This document shows positions 56,985 to 64,000 of a stretch of DNA of 64,000 bases, in pieces. The notes under the pieces were generated by a model. It was not told the origin of the DNA, did no database searches, and worked only from the letters and a program-made list of their open reading frames with translations. Every line of letters begins with the position of its first letter. Within the stretch, counting starts at the first letter, position 1. The DNA is from Ruminiclostridium papyrosolvens DSM 2782 (GTDB taxonomy: Bacteria; Bacillota; Clostridia; Acetivibrionales; DSM-1351): NCBI RefSeq assembly GCF_029318685.1, contig NZ_CP119677.1:2533001-2597000 (forward strand), read 5' to 3'. Both the position numbers and the translations under genes were made by a program.

Positions 56985-57278
56985 TTAAAAATCAAAGTGT
57001 ATAAATTCTTGACGGTTATATTTAGAATCAATAATGTGATCAATCAAACTTTTAGCCATTTGCTCCAGTAATTGTACTTTTTCAGATACAAGATTGATTG
57101 CCTCAAGCGTCGTATCTTCACCACCATGTACAATTTCATTTCTTTTATCATACATGTTATCTATCCAGTTATCGGGAAGTCCCCAACTTTCTATTTCACC
57201 AAAAAAATCAATATAACACTGATAAATTTGATTTTTAATACTATCATGCGGCCAAAATATACATAGAATTGCTCCCAA
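56985..57278 (-). CDS. Small HEPN-like protein with RNxxxH motif
   Basis: Protein of 97 residues. The start is TTG at 57278, chosen because a strong GGGGAGG site (57287-57293) lies 8 nt upstream; no ATG is suitably placed. The core KRNEIVHGG contains the R-x(4)-H arrangement of HEPN-superfamily proteins, which are often RNases in toxin-antitoxin, abortive-infection or other defence systems. Flanking helices (TLEAINLVSEKVQLLEQMAKSLIDHI) fit the helical fold. It is short for the family and may be only the C-terminal half of a larger HEPN protein. No nucleotidyltransferase (MNT) partner is adjacent. Function is inferred from one motif only. Confidence 0.55.
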   Translation of the reverse strand: MGAILCIFWPHDSIKNQIYQCYIDFFGEIESWGLPDNWIDNMYDKRNEIVHGGEDTTLEAINLVSEKVQLLEQMAKSLIDHIIDSKYNRQEFIHFDF

Positions 57279-57286
57279 AGGTATTG

Positions 57287-57293
57287 CCTCCCC
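57287..57293 (-). promoter_or_regulatory. Ribosome binding site supporting a TTG start of the HEPN-like gene
   Basis: GGGGAGG on the minus strand, 8 nt before the TTG at 57278. No ATG lies at a usable distance, so the TTG start is likely. Confidence 0.7.
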
Positions 57294-57316
57294 GTTTACT
57301 GTCGGTTTGTTTTTTA

Positions 57317-57994
57317 TTAATCAGAAAATTTATTTACAAGTTTATCCTTGTAAATGAGTCCCAAAATAAAAGCCAATCCGGCTATTACTGATATAATTAT
57401 CGTTGACATATAATTTTTTTCGAAAACACTGGCTCCTACACTAACAGATGCTAACAGCCATGGTAATCTACTTACAATTAAAATTCCGAAGAATTTCAAA
57501 GGCTTAATAGTAGTCAGTCCGGCAACATATATTAAATAATCTTTTGGCAGCCCGGGAATAAAGAAGAATATAAACAGAAAAATTGAAAAATTTTTATGCC
57601 CCATTATATCTGTCATCCACTTAAATTTTTTCTTTTTTATAAGATTTTCTATAAAATTACCACCTAAAAGTCTTGTAAAAAAGAAAGCAATACCCGCCCC
57701 AACTAACATTCCTACTGTTGTATACAACGTTCCTAAAGGTACCCCGTAAATGTATCCACCCGCAAGCTGAATTACTTCCCCAGGAATAGGAGCAATTACT
57801 GTTTGAAGTATTTGGAATAAAATAAATATTAACGGCCCTATTTTTCCGGTTGAAATTATATAATCACGAAATTTATCAACGGATACAGTAAGTTCGAGAA
57901 TAGCAGGCAAATGTTTCAGCAGCGGAATAATAACCAGTAGACCTAGTATGACTAGCGATATTTTACTGATTAATAGTTTCTTTGATTTGTCCAT
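57317..57994 (-). CDS. VTT (TVP38/TMEM64, SNARE-associated) family membrane protein
   Basis: Integral membrane protein of 225 residues with about six hydrophobic segments. It has the family signature PIPGEVIQLAGGYIYG near residue 70 and FFIPGLPKDYLIYVAGLT near 150. Families of this fold include DedA and TVP38 proteins, several of which flip or move phospholipids or lipid carriers. It is the last gene of the minus-strand Dlt-like operon, 47 nt after the SGNH gene. This suggests a role in moving a lipid-linked substrate across the membrane for the acyl-transfer step. A GAAAGG ribosome site precedes the ATG. Confidence 0.9.
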   Translation of the reverse strand: MDKSKKLLISKISLVILGLLVIIPLLKHLPAILELTVSVDKFRDYIISTGKIGPLIFILFQILQTVIAPIPGEVIQLAGGYIYGVPLGTLYTTVGMLVGAGIAFFFTRLLGGNFIENLIKKKKFKWMTDIMGHKNFSIFLFIFFFIPGLPKDYLIYVAGLTTIKPLKFFGILIVSRLPWLLASVSVGASVFEKNYMSTIIISVIAGLAFILGLIYKDKLVNKFSD

Positions 57995-58041
57995 AATTAT
58001 ATAACCTTTCTCTCATTAAGTATAAAAAATTACTACTGAAC

Positions 58042-59010
58042 TCATCCCTTTGATTGTTTTGTTAGTTTTAAATATTCCTCGAGGGTTTTATTCCATAAAG
58101 CATAGCTTTTTTCCTTGCGATGATCTTTTAAATTGGTATGTGCGGATAAATATGCGCCTATGTAGCTTGTTACTTTTTTAGCTCCGTAATAATTTAAATG
58201 ATCCCCTTTATCGCGTGTATCGCGGGACCAGTCAATACCCAAATCATCATTAAGCAGATTTAAATCAATAAAAGGAAGCCCATTCTTTATAGCAAAATCA
58301 GCTGTAGCATTATGCTTTTGAGATGACCAGCACAAAGGCGATGGTGCACAATATAAAATCAATTTAATATCCTTTTTATTGCAAAGATTTACAATCTCAT
58401 TCAAATAAAACATTGGTATTTTCTTGATTTCTTTAACTTTTTCTGTTCTTTTTATATAACTCCCTTTTGTATAAGGCTTAACAGTTGTACTATAATGTAA
58501 CCCTTTAAACATAATAGATGATGAATTTCCTTTCGAATTAGTATTTTTCATCTTGTAAACACTTAAGTTTTGCCATCTATTATGATACTCAAATACCGGA
58601 AAAAATTTTTTAGTAATTCTATCAGTGATATTCAAAAATTCATTATACAAGCTAAAATTCCGTGCAAAAGAATTAGTCTCCAACAGAACTACTTTTGGGG
58701 ACTGATTTTTAAGCAACTCTTCCAATAAGTAATAGGTGTCCCGCAAATGTTGAGCCGAAACTCCACAATTATACCCTGCATATCCGTATTCTTTCCAAAT
58801 TTCCATAGGTGAAATACTTGATTTACACTCACTATCACCAATAGCCAAATAATCCATAGTATTTTTGGGCTCACTTAAAAACCCCTTTACTCTTTTGTAA
58901 GTACCTTCCTCAGCTTTGTTTTTCGGTGCAAATAAATATGATGAAACATTCAATAAAATTAAAAGTCCGATTAAAAATGATATAAATTTAATAACGTTTT
59001 TATATTGCAT
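58042..59010 (-). CDS. DltD-like SGNH-fold membrane-anchored protein
   Basis: Protein of 322 residues with an N-terminal membrane anchor (about 8-27) and an extracellular domain. The block IGDSECKSSI near residue 57 is the SGNH/GDS nucleophile block, and KGDHLNYYG near 268 supplies the Asp and His of the catalytic triad. The order of genes with an MBOAT, a carrier and an adenylating ligase is that of dltBCD systems, where DltD acts outside the membrane with the MBOAT to put the acyl group on a polymer. It starts 22 nt after the MBOAT gene with an AGAGG site. The sequence is divergent from true DltD, so the acceptor need not be teichoic acid. Confidence 0.85.
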   Translation of the reverse strand: MQYKNVIKFISFLIGLLILLNVSSYLFAPKNKAEEGTYKRVKGFLSEPKNTMDYLAIGDSECKSSISPMEIWKEYGYAGYNCGVSAQHLRDTYYLLEELLKNQSPKVVLLETNSFARNFSLYNEFLNITDRITKKFFPVFEYHNRWQNLSVYKMKNTNSKGNSSSIMFKGLHYSTTVKPYTKGSYIKRTEKVKEIKKIPMFYLNEIVNLCNKKDIKLILYCAPSPLCWSSQKHNATADFAIKNGLPFIDLNLLNDDLGIDWSRDTRDKGDHLNYYGAKKVTSYIGAYLSAHTNLKDHRKEKSYALWNKTLEEYLKLTKQSKG

Positions 59011-59032
59011 AAGCTTAACCTCTTAAGTAAAT

Positions 59033-60616
59033 CTAAAATCCGGCATAAATCAATTTAGCCTTTAAATATCCGTCACCATAAGCTCCAAAAATAATTATCA
59101 GCATTATGGTTGCGTAATAAAAGCTCCAACGAAACATAATATTCCACCCAGCAATCTTTTCACTAATGGAAATTCCTTTTTCATGAAAAATGCCCACTGT
59201 CAATACAACAACAAATCCAAACAATACCACTGCAAAATCCTGTATTGAAAGCCCTAATCTTAATACTGAGCCATCTGTAACTGCGGACAATTTAAATCCG
59301 AAAAATATTGATTTAAACATTGAAATACCGCTTCGCATACCATCTGCTCTGAAAAATAGTTCTCCTGTAAATATAATTATCAGCATTTTAACAGTCTGAA
59401 AAGCATAATACAGAATACTATTTCTATTTATTCTTAAAAATGATGTTACCTTTTGTACCAATGGCTCGGCTGCAATACCAAGAAAAATAATAGCGAAGTA
59501 GTACATGCCATAAAAAATATAATTCCATGCGGCTCCATGCCATAACCCGTTACAGCTCCAAACACCAAACAGAGCAATAGCAGAAGGTATAATTTGTCCA
59601 ATATGCTTTCCAAACTTTTCTCTTGTACTTTTGCCAAGTTTCTTAACAAATTTGGTTAATGATATTGGATAGAAAATATAGTCTTTAAACCATGTACCAA
59701 GTGTGATATGCCAACGTCGCCAAAACTCCGAGGCCGTTCTGGAGAAAAACGGCTGACGGAAGTTCTCCGGAATGGTCACGCCAAACATCCTACCCGTACC
59801 AATTGTAATATCAATGCAACCCGAAAAGTCCATATAAAGCTGAAAAGTATAACAAACCGCAGCTACGATAACAATAAATCCATTATACTGTGCATGTTTA
59901 TTAAATACCGTTTCTACAAGCAGATTTAATCTATCTGCTATGACAATCTTTTTGAATAAACCCCAAATAATCCGCTGAATGCCTAAAGTTATATTATTAT
60001 ACTCCAGGGACTTCCCTTGGTATAAGTCTTGTGCTGTTTGTTTATAACGACAAATCGGGCCTTCCATGATAATTGGGAAAAATGACATGTATACTGCCAA
60101 TCTTCCTAAATTGTCGTCCGGCTCTATCTTTTCCCAATAAACATCTGCAAGGTAGGATACAGCCTGCAAGGTATAAAACGATATGCCTATTGGCAGTGCA
60201 AGTTTAAAGACTGGCACAAGAATGGGTGATGATAGCATCTTCAAAACACTATTTATATTTAAGCCAATAAAATTGAAGTATTTAAGAAAAAGCAGAATAC
60301 CAATTTGCATTCCTATTCCAAATATCAATATCCCACGGCATTTTTTTACATATGCAGCTTTCAGGGCTTTTTTATCATTTGTAGTGATTTTCTTTTCAGC
60401 ATAGTTTTTCTTGCAGGAAAATAACCAAAGCCCTATATGGTGAACAGAAAAAGTAGAAGCAATTATATATAATAAAAGCTTTCCGCTTATTAGGTAGAAA
60501 AAAATATAACTCGCAAGCAAAAGTATTTTCCATCTATGTTTTTGTGTTGCAATCTGATATATCAGTAAAACAACCGGCAAAAATACGAATAGGTATAACG
60601 GTGATGCGTAACTCAT
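59033..60616 (-). CDS. MBOAT family membrane O-acyltransferase (DltB/AlgI-like)
   Basis: Polytopic membrane protein of 527 residues. Typical MBOAT blocks are present: an N-terminal SPLYLFVFLPVV segment, a central GPICRYKQ, RTASEFWRRWHITLGTWFKDY, and GLWHGAAWNYIFYG with the conserved His. The family takes an acyl group from an ACP or lipid inside the cell and passes it across the membrane. It starts 1 nt after the stop of the small carrier-protein gene, so the two are translationally coupled, as dltB and dltC partners would be. The length and the long N-terminal part are closer to AlgI-type than to short DltB proteins. Confidence 0.93.
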   Translation of the reverse strand: MSYASPLYLFVFLPVVLLIYQIATQKHRWKILLLASYIFFYLISGKLLLYIIASTFSVHHIGLWLFSCKKNYAEKKITTNDKKALKAAYVKKCRGILIFGIGMQIGILLFLKYFNFIGLNINSVLKMLSSPILVPVFKLALPIGISFYTLQAVSYLADVYWEKIEPDDNLGRLAVYMSFFPIIMEGPICRYKQTAQDLYQGKSLEYNNITLGIQRIIWGLFKKIVIADRLNLLVETVFNKHAQYNGFIVIVAAVCYTFQLYMDFSGCIDITIGTGRMFGVTIPENFRQPFFSRTASEFWRRWHITLGTWFKDYIFYPISLTKFVKKLGKSTREKFGKHIGQIIPSAIALFGVWSCNGLWHGAAWNYIFYGMYYFAIIFLGIAAEPLVQKVTSFLRINRNSILYYAFQTVKMLIIIFTGELFFRADGMRSGISMFKSIFFGFKLSAVTDGSVLRLGLSIQDFAVVLFGFVVVLTVGIFHEKGISISEKIAGWNIMFRWSFYYATIMLIIIFGAYGDGYLKAKLIYAGF

Positions 60617-60617
60617 T

Positions 60618-60848
60618 TTAATTTTCCTCTTGCAGACGTTGAATCAAATTCCATATAGCTTCAGCAGAATTGAAGTTTGCTGGAATAAGATCAACCGGAG
60701 TGATTTCTATTTCAAAAGAATTTTCCAATTCGCCAACCAGAGCAAGAATTAATAACGAATCCAAATAGCCGTCATCTATTAGTCTGGTCTCAGTCATATA
60801 GTCTATATTCGCATTTAGTGTATTAAGTATCTCCAATAATTTTTCCAT
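60618..60848 (-). CDS. Small acyl/aminoacyl carrier protein (DltC-like)
   Basis: Stand-alone carrier protein of 76 residues. The phosphopantetheine site is DDGYLDSLLILAL, with Ser near residue 32. The acidic helix II region (ELENSFEIEITPVDL) is typical of ACP/DltC proteins. It lies between the PLP decarboxylase and the MBOAT gene. It is therefore the probable shuttle that receives the amino acid from the adenylating ligase and delivers it to the MBOAT. It is unlike the PKS ACP domains, which have GIDSI or GFDSx motifs. Confidence 0.92.
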   Translation of the reverse strand: MEKLLEILNTLNANIDYMTETRLIDDGYLDSLLILALVGELENSFEIEITPVDLIPANFNSAEAIWNLIQRLQEEN

Positions 60849-60873
60849 GTTTTCTGTCTCACTTTCTTTAATT

Positions 60874-62040
60874 TTAATAGTTTAAGATATACGTGGGGTA
60901 ATTGCTTCTTGCCAAACGAAATTTACACTTTTCCGAGTACAAAAGTACTTGTGGCAGTTCATGGCTTAAAAACAATGATATACCTTCTGTTACAGAGTAA
61001 GCACCAACCTTTTTAAAAATCAATGTATCACCCCGACTTATGTCAACGAAAGGATATTGTTTGACCAGCACATCATTGACAGTGCACAGTGAGCCGCAAA
61101 CAGTCCACTCTTTTGCTTCTCCACTTTTTTCATTCCAATGGATAATAGGAGGCTTTTTCATTCCCATAATTTGTCCTAAGTAATTTAAATGATGAATGCC
61201 TCCGTCAACAATGCAAAAGTTCTCATTGTTATTTACTTTTACATCAACAACACTCGTAACATAAAAGCCACAGGATGCAGCAATAAATCTTCCTATTTCC
61301 AATGTGATTTTCCCTTTGAAGTTAAGCTTTTTAATCTGTTTAGCAAGCAAATCAAGCATTAAATCTTCAACATTATTATTATCTTCAAAATAGCAAATAG
61401 GAAGCCCCGGTCCATATTCTATTTTTTTTATGTTAAAAGCATATTGTTTTTGTAAATCAGAGCATAGATTATCGAGCATTTCGAGTTCTTTTTCAAATTT
61501 GGAGGTTGATTTCTTCTGAGTACCTGAAAAGAACTGAATTCCTTCAATATCTATGTATGGATTTTTATTTCTGTTTGCTATAATTTCTCGTATAACTGTT
61601 TCATCCATGCCAAACTGATTCCCCGTTGTCAATCGCAATAAAACCCGCACATGCCTCTGATGTTCTAAAGCAAAGTCTGCAATATTTTTCCACTGTGAAA
61701 GGGATTCAATGGTATAGATAATTTGGTTGCCATACTCATAAATCATAGTTTCTATATCTGTAAAATTCTTATATACACCGGACATAACGATTTTATTTAC
61801 ATCTATATCAGCTAACTCACAAATGTTGAATTCTCCATGAGAACAGACCTCAAAATAATCAACAATATCTTGCATTTCCTTAATTACAAAGGGATTGGCC
61901 TTCATTGCGTAACATATCTCCACATCTGTTCCTAGTGCAGTTCTGATTTTATTTATCTGATTGGCTAATATATCAGTATCAAATATATAAAATGGTGTTT
62001 GATACTGACTGATAGCGTACTCTATTTCACTTTTATCCAT
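60874..62040 (-). CDS. PLP-dependent amino-acid decarboxylase, alanine-racemase fold (fold III)
   Basis: Protein of 388 residues from the ATG at 62040, which has a GGGGG site ahead and lies 2 nt after the ligase stop; an in-frame GTG at 62055 is less likely. The PLP lysine is in CYAMKANP near residue 46. Other family blocks are visible: SHGEFNICEL, EYGPGLPIC, EIGRFIAASCG, CGSLCTVNDVL (catalytic Cys and Asp) and GAYSVTEG. This is the diaminopimelate/ornithine decarboxylase family. Its place between an adenylating ligase and a carrier protein recalls BtrK of butirosin biosynthesis, which decarboxylates glutamate while bound to a carrier protein (known of that family). Whether this enzyme acts on free or carrier-bound amino acid cannot be read from sequence. 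Confidence 0.9.
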   Translation of the reverse strand: MDKSEIEYAISQYQTPFYIFDTDILANQINKIRTALGTDVEICYAMKANPFVIKEMQDIVDYFEVCSHGEFNICELADIDVNKIVMSGVYKNFTDIETMIYEYGNQIIYTIESLSQWKNIADFALEHQRHVRVLLRLTTGNQFGMDETVIREIIANRNKNPYIDIEGIQFFSGTQKKSTSKFEKELEMLDNLCSDLQKQYAFNIKKIEYGPGLPICYFEDNNNVEDLMLDLLAKQIKKLNFKGKITLEIGRFIAASCGFYVTSVVDVKVNNNENFCIVDGGIHHLNYLGQIMGMKKPPIIHWNEKSGEAKEWTVCGSLCTVNDVLVKQYPFVDISRGDTLIFKKVGAYSVTEGISLFLSHELPQVLLYSEKCKFRLARSNYPTYILNY

Positions 62041-62042
62041 TT

Positions 62043-63551
62043 TTATTTCCCCCACGTATCCAGTAATTTTGCTCTATCAATTTTCCCATTCGCAGAAACA
62101 GGCAATTCAGATAATGCAATAAATGTCTTCGGAATCATATATCCAGGTAAGGATTCGTGCATTTTATTTTTAACTTGTACACTTTCCATACATCCAACAT
62201 AAAAAGCTATAATCTGGTTTTTGTTGGTATCTAAAACACAGCAGGCTCTATCGATTCCTGGGTAACTATTAATTATCAACTCAATTTCTTCCAATTCAAT
62301 ACGGTGTCCCATATATTTAATCTGAAAATCTTTTCTGCCTGCAAAACAAAGATTACCGTCTTTGTTGTAAAATGCATCATCTCCTGTTTTATAAATGAGC
62401 TCTATATAACGTGAATTCGATGGATTCTGCACAAATACATTTTTCGTTTGCTCAAGGTTATTATAGTAACCTAAAGCCAGAGCTGTACCAGATACACAAA
62501 GCTCACCAATTGTCTCTTTATCTTTGATTTTCTTGCCATTTATGTCTAATAAAAACACTTTTTCATTTGGAAATGGTTTTCCAATAGGTATCTTTTCATC
62601 TAGCCCGAACTCTTTATCAATTATATAGTAGGTACAATTACATGTAATTTCCGTTGGGCCGTATAAATTTGCATAAACCACGTTTGGCAAATATTTCTGC
62701 CATAATTTAAGATGCTTGACAGGCATCGGCTCTCCGCTGAATAATATTTTATTAACCTCTGAAGGTACCCTGTATGTCAATCCTTTAAGTTGAGTGACCA
62801 TGCATAATGCAGAAACTGCCCATATCATTGTTGTCACTTTTCGCTCACAAATATAGTCAAGCAACTGCACCGGAATTGAGAAAAACCTTTTAGGTATGAT
62901 GACCATAGTAGCTCCAACTTTGAGTGTTGAATAGATATCCTTAACGGAAACATCAAAGTCAAACGGCGCTTGATTTCCTATGATATCTTTTTCGGTTATA
63001 TTAAATATGGAAGGGAAATACTCCATAAAATCAATGACAGAGCGGTGACTTATTAAAACACCTTTTGGAACTCCGGTAGTGCCTGAAGTGAAATTACAAT
63101 ATAACGGGTCAATATCCTGAGACAAAGCTCTGATATACTGCAATCTTTCTTCTGCTATTTCATTTCTTACAATATCGTAATAATCAAGTACCTTTCCTGT
63201 AAATCCAATTTGATGCAGCATATCTGCGTTATCACCGAGTGTTATAATACAATTTGGCTGTGCAACCTGCAATATCTGAACAACTCGTGCAGCAGGCTGT
63301 TCCGGGCTAATTGAAATATAAAAGCATCCAGCATAGACAATCCCCATAAACGCAGTTACCGTCTCAACGCTTTTATCCATATATACAATAATTGGGTTTC
63401 CAGGCAATTCAAAGGCTGACAAAGCACTGCCGATGCTCTTGGCATTTTGTAGCAGTTCCTTATACATGCAGTTGCTTTTTGTATCTTCCACAACTGTTTT
63501 ATCTGCATATCTTTCAGCAGATTGCTCAAGATACTCCAATACATTTTTCAT
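62043..63551 (-). CDS. DltA-like amino-acid adenylating ligase
   Basis: ANL-superfamily ligase of 502 residues. It shows the P-loop FTSGTTGVPKG near 155, YGPTE near 293, the TGD block near 385 and the catalytic Lys in NGKIDR close to the C-terminus. The substrate-pocket segment QAPFDFDVSVKDIY resembles D-alanine ligase DltA, where the Asp binds the amino group. It would activate an amino acid as AMP ester and load it onto the small carrier protein two genes downstream. Start ATG at 63551 with an AGGAGTG site. The neighbouring decarboxylase raises the chance that the substrate is a dicarboxylic or basic amino acid and not alanine, but pocket residues alone do not settle this. Confidence 0.9.
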   Translation of the reverse strand: MKNVLEYLEQSAERYADKTVVEDTKSNCMYKELLQNAKSIGSALSAFELPGNPIIVYMDKSVETVTAFMGIVYAGCFYISISPEQPAARVVQILQVAQPNCIITLGDNADMLHQIGFTGKVLDYYDIVRNEIAEERLQYIRALSQDIDPLYCNFTSGTTGVPKGVLISHRSVIDFMEYFPSIFNITEKDIIGNQAPFDFDVSVKDIYSTLKVGATMVIIPKRFFSIPVQLLDYICERKVTTMIWAVSALCMVTQLKGLTYRVPSEVNKILFSGEPMPVKHLKLWQKYLPNVVYANLYGPTEITCNCTYYIIDKEFGLDEKIPIGKPFPNEKVFLLDINGKKIKDKETIGELCVSGTALALGYYNNLEQTKNVFVQNPSNSRYIELIYKTGDDAFYNKDGNLCFAGRKDFQIKYMGHRIELEEIELIINSYPGIDRACCVLDTNKNQIIAFYVGCMESVQVKNKMHESLPGYMIPKTFIALSELPVSANGKIDRAKLLDTWGK

Positions 63552-63611
63552 TTATACTCACTCCTTAATGCTAAGTTCAATCAATTTGTTAAACAATTTC
63601 TGAAGCTTCGA

Positions 63612-64000
63612 TTATTTCATAACTTTTTCAAACACAAACATTGATTCAACGCTTTTGGGTTCTTCTACTTTAATAATATGAAAGCCGCATTTATTTACAT
63701 AAAAATGTACATTTCTCATCAAACAAGTCGGCGTTACCGTATTCCACGTCTTAGTCTGCGGATACTTCTTCTCTATTTCCAGCCATGACCTATGGCCGAT
63801 CCCGTTGTCAATGCATTGCCAATCTATATAAAACAGCTCCAATGTATTATTATTGTCTTCATTAATATTTAAAACTGCACCTCCTACCATATTATCTTCC
63901 AGATAAAAAACTAATGGTGTCGCCTCAGGTCTATCAAGTACGCCTTCTAAAGAAGGGCCTTCGTCTACTTCATCATTATCCACTTCAAAATTTTCCGGAA
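63612..64000 (-). CDS. GNAT-family N-acetyltransferase (5' end outside window)
   Basis: The reading frame is open to the right edge. A GTG at 63983 is an internal codon and not a credible start, because the frame continues upstream of it (PENFEV). Visible are the acetyl-CoA loop CIDNGIGHRSW, the strand segment LELFYIDW before it and the closing block NVHFYVNKCGFHII typical of GNAT folds. It lies 60 nt upstream of the ligase and is probably the first visible gene of the same operon. It could acylate the amino group of the amino acid or product; the substrate is unknown. Confidence 0.85.
   Translation of the reverse strand, partial: PENFEVDNDEVDEGPSLEGVLDRPEATPLVFYLEDNMVGGAVLNINEDNNNTLELFYIDWQCIDNGIGHRSWLEIEKKYPQTKTWNTVTPTCLMRNVHFYVNKCGFHIIKVEEPKSVESMFVFEKVMK

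Noticed and set aside
62041-62055. GTG at 62055 as the start of the decarboxylase
   Set aside because: The ATG at 62040 has the G-rich site at a better distance and avoids a 13-base overlap with the ligase.
63983-63983. GTG at 63983 as the start of the GNAT gene
   Set aside because: The frame stays open to the window edge and the protein would lack the front of the GNAT fold, so the true start lies outside.
1-64000. CRISPR arrays, rRNA or tRNA genes, riboswitches
   Set aside because: No short regularly spaced direct repeats and no tRNA or rRNA signatures were seen. The repeats present are long coding blocks of PKS domains.

Overview
The window is almost entirely one minus-strand trans-acyltransferase (trans-AT) polyketide synthase locus, followed towards the right edge by an unrelated-looking minus-strand operon for amino-acid loading and acyl transfer at the cell surface. 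Every convincing gene lies on the minus strand, so transcription runs from high to low coordinates. The host is most likely a low-GC Gram-positive of the Clostridia type. The genes outside the PKS are AT-rich, with GGAGG-type ribosome sites, a Dlt-like operon, a relic of a Clostridium-style large serine recombinase and a PksB/BaeB-type hydrolase. This is inference from style, not a species identification.

PKS part (1-55.4 kb), read in the direction of transcription: a PksB/BaeB-like metallo-beta-lactamase-fold hydrolase (54.7-55.4 kb), a broken AT remnant (54.2-54.6 kb), an AT-enoylreductase fusion (51.9-54.2 kb), an alpha/beta hydrolase, a SAM methyltransferase, and five PKS genes called A to E here. 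Gene E runs off the left edge. Domain order: A = ACP-KS-DH-KR; B = MT-ACP-KS-DH-KR-ACP-ACP-KS-DH-KR-ACP-KS-DH-ACP-KS0; C = DH*-ACP-KS-KR-ACP-KS-DH-KR; D = MT-ACP-KS-KR-ACP-KS-oMT-ACP-KS-DH-KR-MT-ACP-KS; E = DH-KR-ACP(dead)-ACP-KS... No module carries its own AT, so the free-standing AT-ER must supply malonyl units and any enoyl reduction. By colinearity the visible part would build a methyl-branched polyene-type chain with hydroxyls and one O-methyl group.

Three things stand out in the PKS. First, gene borders never fall between modules: they alternate KR|MT, KS|DH, KR|MT, KS|DH, cutting each module in half. Second, long stretches are near-identical at DNA level (three DH-KR cassettes of about 2.2 kb, two KR-ACP-KS cassettes of about 2.1 kb, a repeated KS start, five post-KS linkers). 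This shows recent duplication or gene conversion, and these stretches look more GC-rich than their neighbours. Third, individual domains show informative damage: an ACP whose pantetheine serine is Asn, a KS whose catalytic His is Ala, a KR with its Ser changed to Gly, stubs of deleted DH domains, and a module that lost its KR exactly at the DH-KR boundary.

Right part (56-64 kb): a patch of small ORFs and a serine-recombinase relic, then VTT-family membrane protein, DltD-like SGNH protein, MBOAT acyltransferase, carrier protein, PLP-dependent decarboxylase, DltA-like adenylating ligase and a truncated GNAT protein, tightly spaced as an operon. Their order suggests that an amino acid is activated, loaded on a carrier, possibly decarboxylated while bound, and exported onto a surface polymer.
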